A DNA stretch of 64,000 nt from Pseudomonas subflava (GTDB lineage Bacteria; Pseudomonadota; Gammaproteobacteria; Pseudomonadales; Pseudomonadaceae): contig NZ_JAMXBF010000009.1 of the NCBI RefSeq assembly GCF_023823685.1, positions 341,835 through 405,834 of the forward strand, given 5' to 3'. Position 1 is the stretch's first letter, and each line of letters starts with the position of its first letter. This document shows positions 17,209 through 26,524 of the stretch, piece by piece. The notes below the pieces were generated by a model. The model searched no databases. It was not told the origin of the DNA and worked only from the letters and a program-made list of their open reading frames with translations. The position numbers were made by a program, and so were the translations under genes.

Positions 17209-17664
17209 AGTTATTACCCTCATCAGTGGTCGCGGTGGCCCGCAACGCTCATCCAGAAAACCCTCGCACGTCGCGCCGCTGCGCTTTTTGGGCGCACTGG
17301 CCGGCGGGTCGACGGTCTCATAACGAAGCTGCTTTCAAAGTTTTACGCCGCAGGAAGCGAGGGGAGGATGAGGGCTGGCGCGGGGCTTGAAAGGGCCCGG
17401 CGCCAACGGCGCTCCTGGCGGGTCGACTGTGCTCGTGACGCTTTGAAAACAGCTTCAGACGGACATCGGTGCCTAAAAAGGCGGTCCGATTCTACTGGAA
17501 CAGGACGGCAAAGTTAAGCGCAAACCCCGTTCCGGACGGGCTCTAGGCTACTGCCCGTCGCCCGGCCGGCAAGTCGACAAAGGTCTGATCGGTCATGGTG
17601 ACCCTGCCGGGGCGAGCCGCTATCATGGGCCGCCTGTTTCACAGCGCCCGTTTTCGCTCCCCTC
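17209..17664. other. acnB upstream region with long-range inverted repeat
   Basis: No gene is supported in this 456-bp gap. It contains a 16-bp inverted repeat, GAAGCTGCTTTCAAAG (17325-17340) and CTTTGAAAACAGCTTC (17441-17456), matching at 15 of 16 positions across 100 bp. There is also an 11-bp direct repeat GGCGGGTCGAC at 17303-17313 and 17417-17427. The order suggests a duplicated or paired element in the acnB promoter or 5' leader. The promoter of the divergent DUF1289 gene must also lie here. Confidence 0.6.
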
Positions 17665-18141
17665 ATGTCCAATCAGCGCATCAAGACGCCCTGCGTCGGT
17701 CTCTGCTCCACCGTCTACGGCGACCTGGTGTGCCGCGGCTGCAAGCGTTTCCATCATGAAGTGGTGAACTGGAACGCCTACACCGACGATGAGAAGCGCG
17801 CCGTGTGGAAGCGCCTGGAAGTGCTGCTGGTGCAGGTGATGCAGGGCAAGGTCGAGGTGTTCGACCCGCAGCGCCTGCGGGCTCAGCTCGAGCAGCACCA
17901 GGTGCGCTTCGTGCCAGAACAGTCCGAATACTGCTGGGCCTACCAGTTGATCGCCCGCGCGTCGCGCTTCATCAATCGCCTCGATGCCTACGGCATGGCA
18001 TTGCTGCCGGAGTTCCGCGACTGGCCACTGCCGGAGCTGCGCGAGGCCATCGATCGCGAATTCTTCCTGCTCTCCGAGGCGCACTACGAGCGTTACATCG
18101 TGCCACGCTTCCTGCGCGAGGGCATGGAAGTCCGGGTCTGA
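17665..18141 (+). CDS. DUF1289-domain protein
   Basis: A 158-residue cytoplasmic protein. The N-terminal DUF1289 signature PCVGLCS...DLVCRGCKRF holds four cysteines (10, 14, 23, 26) that probably bind a metal or Fe-S cluster. It is followed by the family helix W-N-x-(Y/M)-x-x-x-E-K-R-A-V-W. The C-terminal ~90 residues (PEQSEYCWAYQLIARASRFI onward) are longer than the minimal family and not recognised. ATG 17665. It is divergent from acnB, as seen in other Pseudomonas, and ends at a terminator shared with the Usp gene. Confidence 0.8.
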   Translation: MSNQRIKTPCVGLCSTVYGDLVCRGCKRFHHEVVNWNAYTDDEKRAVWKRLEVLLVQVMQGKVEVFDPQRLRAQLEQHQVRFVPEQSEYCWAYQLIARASRFINRLDAYGMALLPEFRDWPLPELREAIDREFFLLSEAHYERYIVPRFLREGMEVRV

Positions 18142-18155
18142 CGCGCCACCATGAA

Positions 18156-18180
18156 AAAAGCCGCCCTCGGGCGGCTTTTT
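18156..18180. terminator. Bidirectional terminator between DUF1289 and Usp genes
   Basis: GCCGCC (18160-18165) and GGCGGC (18170-18175) form a GC-rich stem around CTCG, flanked by six As on the left and five Ts on the right. Confidence 0.85.
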
Positions 18181-18195
18181 CGTCTGCGGCTGGGC

Positions 18196-19059
18196 TCAGC
18201 GCTGGGCCACCAGCTCCTCCAGATGGGCGATGATGGCGTCCGGCTTGAGCACCAGCACGTCGCTTTCCAGCGCGTCCAGCACCACTTCGGCGGTGTTGCC
18301 GATCAGCGCGCCGGACAGACCGGTGCGCGCCACGGTGCCGACCACGGTGACCACCGCGCCGAGGCGCTGCGCGGTGTAGGGAATCAGCACATCGGCCGGG
18401 CCTTCCTCTACGTGCAGACGTTCGTCGCTGACGTCGTATTCGGCCTGGAAGGCCTTGCACTGCTCGCGGTAGCGCGCCTCGATGCTCTCCTTGAGCTGGA
18501 AGGTCGGGTCGGCGGCCGAGAGCATGGGCGAGGGGTGGGCGCTGATCACGTGCAGGGTGCCGTTGGCCAGGCGGGCAATGTCGTAGCCGTGGCTGACGAT
18601 GCCCGAATGCAGGGTGCGGTGCTCGGAGTCGCTGTTGCCGACATCCACTGCAGCGAGAATGATGCCGCCGGTCCAGGGCGTGGCCGTCTTCACCATCAGC
18701 ACCGGGCTCGGGCAGTAGCGCAGCAGCTTCCAGTCGTCGGGGGTGAGCAGGGCCTTCTTCAGCGGGTTATCCGGCACGTGCTGCTTGATCACCAGACCGC
18801 AGCCCTCGGCCTGCTGCGCGGCGATGACGGTCTGGTAGTAGCTCTCATGCCAGGCCTGCTGAATGGAGGCACTGAAGCCTTCCTGCTGCAGAACGGCCTG
18901 CTGTTCGGCCAGATAGGCGCCGTGATCGCCCTTTTTGTCGCAGACCAGCAGGTGCAGATGGGACTGAGTGACGCCGGCGATCAGCTTGGCGCGCCTGAGC
19001 GCCAGACCCTCGGTCTGCTGCGGGTCCATCACCACCAGAATACTGCGTATGGCTTGCAT
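18196..19059 (-). CDS. Universal stress protein with two Usp domains (UspE-like)
   Basis: A 287-residue protein with two tandem Usp domains. The first begins MQAIRSILVVMDPQQTEGLA, the second about residue 150 with GGIILAAVDVGNSDSEHR. The second domain ends GTVARTGLSGALIGNTAEVVLD, the G-x2-G-x9-G(S/T) ATP-binding signature. Family members bind ATP and act in stress survival, often under anaerobic or stationary conditions. ATG 19059 is supported by AGGGAGACGCT. Monocistronic. Confidence 0.85.
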   Translation of the reverse strand: MQAIRSILVVMDPQQTEGLALRRAKLIAGVTQSHLHLLVCDKKGDHGAYLAEQQAVLQQEGFSASIQQAWHESYYQTVIAAQQAEGCGLVIKQHVPDNPLKKALLTPDDWKLLRYCPSPVLMVKTATPWTGGIILAAVDVGNSDSEHRTLHSGIVSHGYDIARLANGTLHVISAHPSPMLSAADPTFQLKESIEARYREQCKAFQAEYDVSDERLHVEEGPADVLIPYTAQRLGAVVTVVGTVARTGLSGALIGNTAEVVLDALESDVLVLKPDAIIAHLEELVAQR

Positions 19060-19211
19060 GAGCGTCTCCCTGAGCTTGGTTGCTTGCACTATAGAGGTGG
19101 CGGCTGGCTACGGTCTTGACCTGCATCACGGCGTCGCTGGCCCCGCACGGCTTCATCCGTATAATGGCCCGCCCTCGCAGCCCTGCCAACAGCACCACCT
19201 GGAAGACCGTC

Positions 19212-19817
19212 TTGAACCTGCCCGAGATCCCGCAGTTCCTCGCCTGCTCCACCCCCGACGCCTGGGTGACCGCGGCCCTGGCCGATCAGGAAACCCTGCT
19301 GATCGATCATAAGAACAACGAGTTCAAGGCGGCCTCGACGGCCATGGCGCTGATCGCCAAGTACAACCAGGCGCTGGACCTGGTCAACTTCATGTCGCGC
19401 CTGGCCCGCGAGGAGCTGGTGCACCATGAGCAGGTGCTGCGCATCATGAAGAAGCGGCGCATCGAGCCGCGCCCCGTGTCGGCCTCGCGCTATGCGTCGG
19501 GCCTGCGCAAGCAGGTGCGCAACCACGAGCCGCAGAAGCTGGTCGACACGCTGGTGGTGGGCGCTTTCATCGAGGCACGCAGCTGCGAGCGCTTCGAGGC
19601 GCTGGTGCCGCATCTGGACGAGGAGCTGGGCAAGTTCTACGGCGGCCTGCTCAAGTCCGAGGCGCGTCACTACCAGGGCTACCTCAAGCTGGCCTATCAG
19701 TACGGCGAGGCGAGCGACGTCGAGCGCACCATCGGCCGGGTCCGCGAGGCCGAGCGCGAGCTGATCGAGTCATCCGACACGGAGTTCCGCTTCCACAGCG
19801 GCGTGCCCTCGGCCTGA
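19212..19817 (+). CDS. miaE: tRNA-(ms2io6A) hydroxylase MiaE
   Basis: A 201-residue ferritin-like non-haem di-iron monooxygenase that hydroxylates ms2i6A37 in tRNA. The metal-binding ExxH and related motifs are present: KAASTAMALIAKY, EELVHHEQVL, EARSCERFEAL and SEARHYQGYLKLA. I choose the TTG at 19212 because GGAAG lies 6 bp before it and the protein then has the usual length and start (NLPEIPQFLACSTPDAW). A longer reading from ATG 19164 or 19116 is possible but adds a non-conserved stretch. Monocistronic with its own terminator. Confidence 0.88.
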   Translation: MNLPEIPQFLACSTPDAWVTAALADQETLLIDHKNNEFKAASTAMALIAKYNQALDLVNFMSRLAREELVHHEQVLRIMKKRRIEPRPVSASRYASGLRKQVRNHEPQKLVDTLVVGAFIEARSCERFEALVPHLDEELGKFYGGLLKSEARHYQGYLKLAYQYGEASDVERTIGRVREAERELIESSDTEFRFHSGVPSA

Positions 19818-19837
19818 CCGCTTTCCTGCGGGCATGA

Positions 19838-19866
19838 AAAAGCCGGACTCGTGGTCCGGCTTTTTT
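19838..19866. terminator. Terminator between miaE and bfd
   Basis: AAGCCGGAC (19840-19848) and GTCCGGCTT (19854-19862) pair perfectly around TCGTG. Six Ts follow on the plus strand and As precede, so it can serve both convergent genes. Confidence 0.85.
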
Positions 19867-19879
19867 GCATTCGGAACGA

Positions 19880-20098
19880 TCAGGCGGCGACGAAACTGGC
19901 GGGGTAGGCGAGGGCGGCCTGGCTGCTCTGTACTTCGTTCAGCGTGTCGCGCACCACCTGCTTGGCCAGGCAGGCGCACTTGCCGCACTGGGTACCCACG
20001 CCAAGGCTCTCGCGTACGTCACGATAGCTGCAGCAGCCTTCATAGATGGCTTCGCGGATTTGACCGTCGGTAACACCCTGGCAGAGGCAAACGTACAT
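19880..20098 (-). CDS. bfd: Bacterioferritin-associated ferredoxin
   Basis: A 72-residue [2Fe-2S] protein. MYVCLCQGVTDGQIREAI and GVGTQCGKCACLAKQVV hold the four cluster cysteines (4, 6, 38, 41) in the Bfd-specific C-x-C...C-x2-C arrangement. Bfd reduces the haem of bacterioferritin to release stored iron under starvation. A Fur-like box lies 43-64 bp upstream. The start at 20098 has no strong ribosome-binding site (CTGCCC), but it is fixed by the family. The bacterioferritin gene is not in the window. Confidence 0.93.
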   Translation of the reverse strand: MYVCLCQGVTDGQIREAIYEGCCSYRDVRESLGVGTQCGKCACLAKQVVRDTLNEVQSSQAALAYPASFVAA

Positions 20099-20136
20099 GG
20101 GCAGACTCGAAGTGGTGTGGAAACGCTGTTGGGATC

Positions 20137-20162
20137 GGATACTAATGTTAATGAGAATGCTT
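20137..20162 (-). promoter_or_regulatory. Fur-like box upstream of bfd
   Basis: The stretch GGATACTAATGTTAATGAGA followed by ATGCTT (20137-20162) has the NATWAT-type hexamers of a Fur operator, notably AATGTTAATGAGAAT. It is 40-65 bp before the bfd start, the place expected for iron repression of this gene. Confidence 0.65.
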
Positions 20163-20225
20163 GTCAAAGCGTGACGGAATTTCTTCCTGTCTGCATGTGT
20201 TTCCGAAGCCGGCAAAACCAGCAGA

Positions 20226-20251
20226 CAAAAAAACGCCGCATTGCTGCGGCG
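20226..20251 (-). terminator. Terminator of the pyrC-rnt operon
   Basis: ACGCCGCA and TGCGGCGT form an 8-bp stem around TTGC (20232-20251). Seven As to the left (20226-20232) give the T-run on the minus strand, 44 bp after rnt. Confidence 0.85.
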
Positions 20252-20294
20252 TCGTTCGAGCGGTTGCGGTGCGCTCGGCGCACCCAAGGCGGAC

Positions 20295-20969
20295 TCAGTG
20301 ATCGAAGTCGTCCCAGCCGCCCATCTCCTTCCAGCGATTGACGATGCCGCAGAACAGCTCGGCGGTCTTCTCGGTGTCGTAGCGCGCCGAGTGCGCCTCC
20401 TTGCCATCGAAGTCGATGCCGGCGGCCTGGCAGGCCTTGGCCAGTACCGTCTGGCCATAGGCGAGTCCGGCCAGGGTGGCGGTGTCGAAGCTGGAGAAGG
20501 GGTGGAACGGATTGCGCTTGAGCTCGCAGCGGGCCACGGCGGCGTTGAGGAAGCCGAGGTCGAAGCTGCTGTTGTGGCCGACCAGGATTGCGCGCTTGCA
20601 GCCGTTGGATTTGATCGACTTGCGCAGGCCCTTGAAGATCTCGGTCAGCGCGTGCTCCTCGCTCACCGCCTGGCGCAGCGGGTGATCGAGCTTGATGCCG
20701 GTGAACTCCAGCGCCGCCGCCTCGATGTTGGCGCCTTCGAAGGGCTCGACCCGGAAGAAATGGGTATGGTCGGGGTAGAGGAAGCCGCCCTCGTCCATGG
20801 CGATGGTGGTCGCCGCAATCTCCAGCAGGGCGTCGGTGGCGGCATTGAAGCCGCCGGTTTCCACGTCCACCACCACCGGCAGGTAACCGCGAAAGCGCGC
20901 GGCCATCGGATGGCGCGGGCCCGGCGGCAGGCTGCCGTCGAGTTCGTCGTCGAACTGTTCTTCGCTCAC
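20295..20969 (-). CDS. rnt: Ribonuclease T
   Basis: A 224-residue DEDDh 3'-5' exoribonuclease that trims tRNA CCA ends and other stable RNAs. Exo [11 protein letters not shown], Exo [16 protein letters not shown] and Exo [13 protein letters not shown] supply the catalytic acidic residues and histidine. Arg/Lys patches for substrate binding ([15 protein letters not shown]) are present. Start is GTG 20969, overlapping the pyrC stop in GTGA, so translation is coupled. A pyrC-rnt operon is the usual arrangement in Pseudomonas. Confidence 0.93.
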   Translation of the reverse strand: MSEEQFDDELDGSLPPGPRHPMAARFRGYLPVVVDVETGGFNAATDALLEIAATTIAMDEGGFLYPDHTHFFRVEPFEGANIEAAALEFTGIKLDHPLRQAVSEEHALTEIFKGLRKSIKSNGCKRAILVGHNSSFDLGFLNAAVARCELKRNPFHPFSSFDTATLAGLAYGQTVLAKACQAAGIDFDGKEAHSARYDTEKTAELFCGIVNRWKEMGGWDDFDH

Positions 20970-22012
20970 GCCTGTTCCTCCAGCAGTCGCCAACGCAGCT
21001 TCTCGCCAGCGCGCAGCGGAATCACCTCCTGCTCGCCGAACGGCAGGCTGGCCGGGGCGCTCCATTCGTCCCTGACCAGGGTGATGCGGTCGGTGTTGCG
21101 CGGCAGGCCGTAGAAGTCCGGGCCGTGCTGGCTGGCGAAGGCCTCGAGTTTATCCAGCGCGTTGCGCTGTTCGAAGGCCTCGGCATACAGCTCGATGGCG
21201 GCGTAGGCGGTGTAGCAGCCGGCGCAGCCGCAGGCGGCTTCCTTGGCGTGCCTGGCGTGGGGCGCCGAGTCGGTGCCCAGGAAGAATTTCGGGCTGCCGC
21301 TGGTCGCCGCGTCCAGCAGGGCTTCCTGATGGGTGTTGCGCTTGAGGATTGGCAGGCAATAGAAGTGCGGGCGGATGCCGCCGACCAGCATGTGGTTGCG
21401 GTTGTACAGCAGGTGGTGGGCGGTGATGGTGGCGCCGACGTTGGCCGAGGCACCACGAACGAACTGAGCCGCGTCGCCGGTGGTTATGTGTTCGAACACT
21501 ACCTTCAGTGTCGGGAAACGCTCGACCACGCGTACCAGATGCTCGTCGATGAAGCGCTTCTCGCGGTCGAACACGTCGACCTCGGCGCGGGTGACTTCAC
21601 CGTGGACCAGCAGCGGCAGGCCGACCTCGGCCATGGCCTCCAGCACCGGGAAGATATTGTCGATGCTGGTCACGCCGGAGTCGGAGTTGGTGGTGGCGCC
21701 GGCCGGGTAGAGCTTGGCGGCGTGCACGAGGCCGCTGGCCTTGGCGGCGCGCACGTCTTCGGCGCTGGTCTTGTCGGTGAGGTAAAGCACCATCAGCGGC
21801 TCGAAGCGGCTGCCGGCCGGGCGGGCGGCCAGGATGCGCTCGCGGTAGGCGTCGGCCTCGGCAGCGTTGCGCACCGGCGGCACCAGGTTGGGCATGATGA
21901 TGGCGCGTGCGAAGGTCCGCGCGACGTCGCGGACGGTGTGCTGCAGGACGGCGCCATCGCGCAGATGGATGTGCCAGTCATCGGGGCGCAGCAGGGTAAT
22001 GCGGTCGGACAT
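20966..22012 (-). CDS. pyrC: Dihydroorotase (class II)
   Basis: A 348-residue zinc amidohydrolase of pyrimidine biosynthesis that closes carbamoyl-aspartate to dihydroorotate. Metal ligands: [10 protein letters not shown] (HxH), the carboxylated lysine in [22 protein letters not shown], and Asp in FLGTDSAPH. Length and sequence are of the E. coli-like class II type. The ATG at 22012 has a GGGAACTCCC upstream. First gene of the operon with rnt. Confidence 0.94.
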   Translation of the reverse strand: MSDRITLLRPDDWHIHLRDGAVLQHTVRDVARTFARAIIMPNLVPPVRNAAEADAYRERILAARPAGSRFEPLMVLYLTDKTSAEDVRAAKASGLVHAAKLYPAGATTNSDSGVTSIDNIFPVLEAMAEVGLPLLVHGEVTRAEVDVFDREKRFIDEHLVRVVERFPTLKVVFEHITTGDAAQFVRGASANVGATITAHHLLYNRNHMLVGGIRPHFYCLPILKRNTHQEALLDAATSGSPKFFLGTDSAPHARHAKEAACGCAGCYTAYAAIELYAEAFEQRNALDKLEAFASQHGPDFYGLPRNTDRITLVRDEWSAPASLPFGEQEVIPLRAGEKLRWRLLEEQA

Positions 22013-22189
22013 GGGAGTTCCCGGCAGGTAAAACGTGGGCGAATGCTACCAGTTTTGCCTCGCAGGCTGTTCCCGTTTCGTCCGCGCTGCGGTCGCGAAA
22101 GGGGCGACGGACGCGTCTTCCCGCCTATCAAGTTTCCCGGGCGGCCGCCGATATGGGCTATGAACGCCGTATCCACGACGGAGCCGATC

Positions 22190-23170
22190 TTGCGCCAGTC
22201 CAGCTTCCTTCTCCTCAGCCTGCTTGCCTGCGTACCCTGCATGCCGGCCGCGGCCATCACCTTCCAGACGCGCATGGAGAAGGTGGAGTGGAAGGTCGAG
22301 GGCGACCAGTTCGAGTGCCGCCTGAGCCAGCCCATCGCCGATTTCGGCAGCGGCGAGTTCGTCCGCCGGGCCGGCGAACAGGCCACTTTTCGCCTGAAGG
22401 TGCGCGAGCGCTGGATGGGCGCCGGCTCGGCGACCCTGCTGGCCGCCGCGGCGCCCTGGCAGCCCGGGCGTGGTGACATCAATCTCGGCAGCCTGCGGGT
22501 CGGCGGCGGCGACGTGCCGTTCAACAGCAGTCAGGAACAGGCCGGGCGCCTGCTCGCCGGGTTGATGGAAGGGCGCAGCCCGCTGGTGCGTCACCGCACC
22601 CTGCAGGGCGGCGAGGGCATGGAAGTGCGCCTGCTCCCGGTCAAGTTCAACCAGGCCTACAACGATTACCTCAAGTGCACGGCCAGCCTGCTGCCGGTCA
22701 ACTTCGAGCAGGTGCGCCAGACCCAGCTGGGCTTCCCCGACGGCGGCACCACCCTGGAGCCGCTGGCCCAGGCGAAGATCGATATCATCCTCGATTTCAT
22801 GAAGGCCGATCCCACCGTCAATCGCATCCAGCTCGACGGCCACTCGGACAACTCCGGCAATCGCCTGACCAACCGCGACGTCTCGCGCCGCCGCGCCATG
22901 GCGGTGGAGGAATACCTCCGCTCGCGCGGCGTGCCGGCCGAGCAGATCGTGGTGCGCTTCCATGGAGAGCGCTATCCGCTGGTGAAGAACACCAGCGAGG
23001 CCAACCGGGCGAAGAACCGCCGGGTGACCATGACCCTGTCCCGCGAGCCGGTCCTGCCGCCAGCACCGGAGGCGATTCCCCCGGCCAGCACGCCGCCCGC
23101 CACCGCGCCGACTCCGAGCGAGCCCGCGCCGGCCGCTGAAGCCCCGGCGGCGCCCGCGGCGAAATCCTAG
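22190..23170 (+). CDS. motY: Flagellar T-ring protein MotY (OmpA-like)
   Basis: A 326-residue periplasmic protein of the flagellar stator support ring. The N-terminal signal (SSFLLLSLLACVPCMPAAA) precedes a MotY-specific domain (TFQTRMEKVEWKVEGDQFEC, PIADFGSGEFVRRAGEQ). The C-terminal OmpA-like peptidoglycan-binding domain follows (IQLDGHSDNSGNRLTNRDVS, NRAKNRRV). I choose TTG 22190, with ACGGAG 6 bp upstream; ATG 22160 is an alternative. Beyond the OmpA domain is an unusual Pro/Ala-rich tail of about 45 residues (PPASTPPATAPTPSEP...). It lies between pyrC and argG, as in other Pseudomonas. Confidence 0.9.
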   Translation: MRQSSFLLLSLLACVPCMPAAAITFQTRMEKVEWKVEGDQFECRLSQPIADFGSGEFVRRAGEQATFRLKVRERWMGAGSATLLAAAAPWQPGRGDINLGSLRVGGGDVPFNSSQEQAGRLLAGLMEGRSPLVRHRTLQGGEGMEVRLLPVKFNQAYNDYLKCTASLLPVNFEQVRQTQLGFPDGGTTLEPLAQAKIDIILDFMKADPTVNRIQLDGHSDNSGNRLTNRDVSRRRAMAVEEYLRSRGVPAEQIVVRFHGERYPLVKNTSEANRAKNRRVTMTLSREPVLPPAPEAIPPASTPPATAPTPSEPAPAAEAPAAPAAKS

Positions 23171-23286
23171 GCACGGCGGCAAATAAATCTGTCGCTTTGT
23201 CGTTAGAGTCTGTCGCGCCCCTGTAAATCATTCCGCACGGTCGGTAGAATCCCCGGTTTTCCGTACAACCCGTGGAGTTGATTGGC

Positions 23287-24504
<1,218 letters not shown>

Positions 24505-24529
24505 TAAGCTCTGCGCCCAGAGCCAGACG

Positions 24530-24559
24530 AACCCCGGCCACGAGCCGGGGTTCTGTTTT
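24530..24559 (+). terminator. Terminator after argG
   Basis: AACCCCGGC (24530-24538) pairs with GCCGGGGTT (24544-24552) around CACGA, followed by CTGTTTTA. Confidence 0.75.
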
Positions 24560-24596
24560 ATAGAGCCCGAACGGGCCAACGATGAGGAAAAAACCG

Positions 24597-24989
24597 ATGA
24601 GACTGCTGCATACCATGCTGCGCGTCGGCGATATGGATCGCTCCATCGCCTTCTACACTGAGGTGCTGGGCATGACCCTGCTGCGCCGCAAGGACTACCC
24701 GGAAGGCCAGTTCACGCTGGCCTTCGTCGGCTACGGCAACGAGGCCGAGAACAGCGTCATCGAGCTGACCCACAACTGGGGCGTGGACCAGTACGAACTG
24801 GGTACCGGCTATGGCCACATCGCCCTGGAAGTCGCCGACGTCTACAAGGCCTGCGACGACATTCGCGCCCGTGGCGGCAAGGTCACCCGCGAGGCGGGCC
24901 CGATGAAGCACGGCACCAGCATCCTGGCCTTCGTCGAAGATCCGGACGGCTACAAGATCGAGCTGCTCTCGCCCAAACGCGCCGACTGA
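24597..24989 (+). CDS. gloA: Lactoylglutathione lyase (glyoxalase I)
   Basis: A 130-residue metalloenzyme that converts the methylglyoxal-glutathione hemithioacetal to S-lactoylglutathione. Metal ligands are visible: His5 (LLHTMLRV), Glu in [10 protein letters not shown], His in GYGHIALEV and Glu in YKIELLSP. The short length is of the nickel-activated bacterial class. ATG 24597 has GAGGA (24584-24588) upstream, so the nearby ATG 24582 is part of the leader. Ends at a bidirectional terminator. Confidence 0.94.
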   Translation: MRLLHTMLRVGDMDRSIAFYTEVLGMTLLRRKDYPEGQFTLAFVGYGNEAENSVIELTHNWGVDQYELGTGYGHIALEVADVYKACDDIRARGGKVTREAGPMKHGTSILAFVEDPDGYKIELLSPKRAD

Positions 24990-25007
24990 GCGGCCGTCGC
25001 AACGAAA

Positions 25008-25032
25008 AAGCCCCGCATCGCGGGGCTTTTTT
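25008..25032. terminator. Bidirectional terminator after gloA
   Basis: GCCCCGC (25010-25016) and GCGGGGC (25020-25026) pair around ATC, with Ts at 25027-25032 and a run of As to the left. Confidence 0.88.
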
Positions 25033-25043
25033 CATGACGGCAA

Positions 25044-25226
25044 TCAGAGGTCGAAGTCGTAGTCGTTCAGCTGCTTCTGCAGGCGACGCTCTTCGAGCAG
25101 GTTGTCGATGATGCGGCGCTTGGTCAGGTTGGTCTTGGCGACTTCCACGGTGCGCTCGCCAGCGTCTTCGCTTTCCTCGGCGACGAAATCGTCTTCGAGT
25201 TCGAGTTCTTCTTTGCCGGTGCTCAT
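25044..25226 (-). CDS. Small acidic conserved protein (PA3496-like position)
   Basis: A 60-residue protein, strongly acidic in its first half (KEELELEDDFVAEESEDAGE) and with a basic helical second half (NLTKRRIIDNLLEERRLQKQ). No membrane segment or cysteine. ATG 25226 follows GGAG at a spacing of 9. A gene of this kind lies just next to nth in other Pseudomonas. Its function is unknown; the charge split suggests a nucleic-acid or protein-binding adaptor, which is a guess. Confidence 0.65.
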   Translation of the reverse strand: MSTGKEELELEDDFVAEESEDAGERTVEVAKTNLTKRRIIDNLLEERRLQKQLNDYDFDL

Positions 25227-25334
25227 TAGGCCTACTCCAGGGTTCGGAGGCTGATGGCGCACCTTATAGCGGCAAAGACTGGGGCCGGTAAAAAAGATTT
25301 TTTCAATTGAGCCCATGCCCGATTCACGGGCTTC

Positions 25335-25973
25335 TCAATCGTCAGACGTCTTCGCCTTGTACTCGCACAGATCCTCGATGCGGCAGGCGCCACAACGCGG
25401 CTTGCGCGCCTGGCAGACGTAGCGGCCGTGCAGGATCAGCCAGTGGTGGGCGTCCAGCAGAAACTCCTTGGGCACGAACTTGACCAGCTTCCTCTCCACT
25501 TCCAGCACGTTCTTGCCCGGAGCGATGCCGGTGCGGTTGCTCACCCGGAAGATGTGCGTGTCCACCGCCATGGCCGGCTGGCGGAAGGCGGTGTTGAGCA
25601 CCACGTTGGCGGTCTTGCGGCCGACGCCCGGCAGCGCCTCCAGATCCTCGCGGTTGTCCGGCACCTGGCTGCCATGTTTCTCGACCAGGATGCGGCAGGT
25701 CTCGATGACGTTCTTGGCCTTGCTGTTGAACAAGCCGATGGTCTTGATGTACTCGGAGAGGCCCTCGACGCCCAGCGCATAGATGGCTTCCGGGGTGTTG
25801 GCGACCGGGTAGAGCTTGGCCGTGGCCTTGTTCACGCCCACGTCGGTGGCCTGGGCGGAGAGAATTACCGCGATGAGCAGCTCGAACGGCGTGGTGTAGG
25901 CCAGTTCGGTCTTGGGTTCGGGATTGTCTTCGTGCAGGCGGCGGAAGATCTCGTGGCGCTTGGCGGCGTTCAT
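25335..25973 (-). CDS. nth: Endonuclease III
   Basis: A 212-residue DNA glycosylase/AP lyase of base excision repair that removes oxidised pyrimidines. The helix-hairpin-helix LPGVGRKTANVVLNTAF carries the catalytic lysine, and VDTHIFRVSNR carries the conserved aspartate. The [4Fe-4S] loop is complete: Cys187, 194, 197 and 203 in C-x6-C-x2-C-x5-C spacing. The start overlaps the rnfE stop by 4 bp, so nth is the last gene of the rnf operon, as in many gammaproteobacteria. Confidence 0.95.
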   Translation of the reverse strand: MNAAKRHEIFRRLHEDNPEPKTELAYTTPFELLIAVILSAQATDVGVNKATAKLYPVANTPEAIYALGVEGLSEYIKTIGLFNSKAKNVIETCRILVEKHGSQVPDNREDLEALPGVGRKTANVVLNTAFRQPAMAVDTHIFRVSNRTGIAPGKNVLEVERKLVKFVPKEFLLDAHHWLILHGRYVCQARKPRCGACRIEDLCEYKAKTSDD

Positions 25974-26524
25974 CGGGCGTCGTCTTGGTTGAAGTGGCGG
26001 AGCAGGGCGAGCAACAGGCCGAACAGGATAAAGGCGCCGGCGGCGTGCGTCAGCAATGGTATGCCGCTCGACCAGTACCAGCCGCTGGCGGCGGGTCCCA
26101 GCAGCCGGTCGGCATGGGCGAACAGGCTGCCATGGCCGAGCAGCTCGCGCAGGCCGCCGAGCAGCGTGGCCACCAGCGCGAAGATCAGTCCGGGCCTGAG
26201 GCCGGCCAGTGCCGTGTGCTGGTCGTCCAGGGCCAATACCAGGCAGGGCAGGATCAGCAACGGCAGGAACAGCTCCAGGGCGCCTGCCAGCTCGGCGCTG
26301 AACAGCTGCAGAGCAAGTGTTGCGATGCTGGCGAGGATGCCGCCGATCAGCAGGGCGGCCAGCACCAGGCCGTTGCCGTGCAGTCGGCTACGCAGCGGGG
26401 CCAGCAGCAGACCGCAGAGCAGCAGAACCAGCAGGCCGCACAGGCCGATGCCGAGAGCCTTGATCAGCAGATCGGTGCAGCCCAGCAAAGGTGCGAGGGC
26501 GAGTAGCTGCAGAGAGCGCTTCAT
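25970..26524 (-). CDS. rnfE: RnfE/RsxE-like membrane subunit, divergent and short
   Basis: A 184-residue protein with about six transmembrane helices. It is recognised by position and by LLALAPLLGCTDLLIKALG and LFLPLLILPCLVLALDD, which line up with the RnfE motifs LLGLCPLLAVT and IPLIVTNC. The first cluster cysteine is replaced by alanine (residue 11); the second is kept as Cys94. It lacks about 15-20 N-terminal residues and the NNP motif of usual RnfE (about 230 aa). In canonical Rnf, RnfA and RnfE together hold a [2Fe-2S] cluster in the membrane. Overlaps rnfG by 4 bp. Confidence 0.75.
   Translation of the reverse strand: MKRSLQLLALAPLLGCTDLLIKALGIGLCGLLVLLLCGLLLAPLRSRLHGNGLVLAALLIGGILASIATLALQLFSAELAGALELFLPLLILPCLVLALDDQHTALAGLRPGLIFALVATLLGGLRELLGHGSLFAHADRLLGPAASGWYWSSGIPLLTHAAGAFILFGLLLALLRHFNQDDAR

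Noticed and set aside
17209..17223. ATG start for acnB at 17223
   Set aside because: The ATG is part of the GAGGG ribosome-binding site for GTG 17208, which gives the conserved start LEAYRKH.
14962..17517. A very long open frame antisense to acnB
   Set aside because: It mirrors the codon bias of acnB in a GC-rich genome; it has no ribosome-binding site and no recognisable domain.
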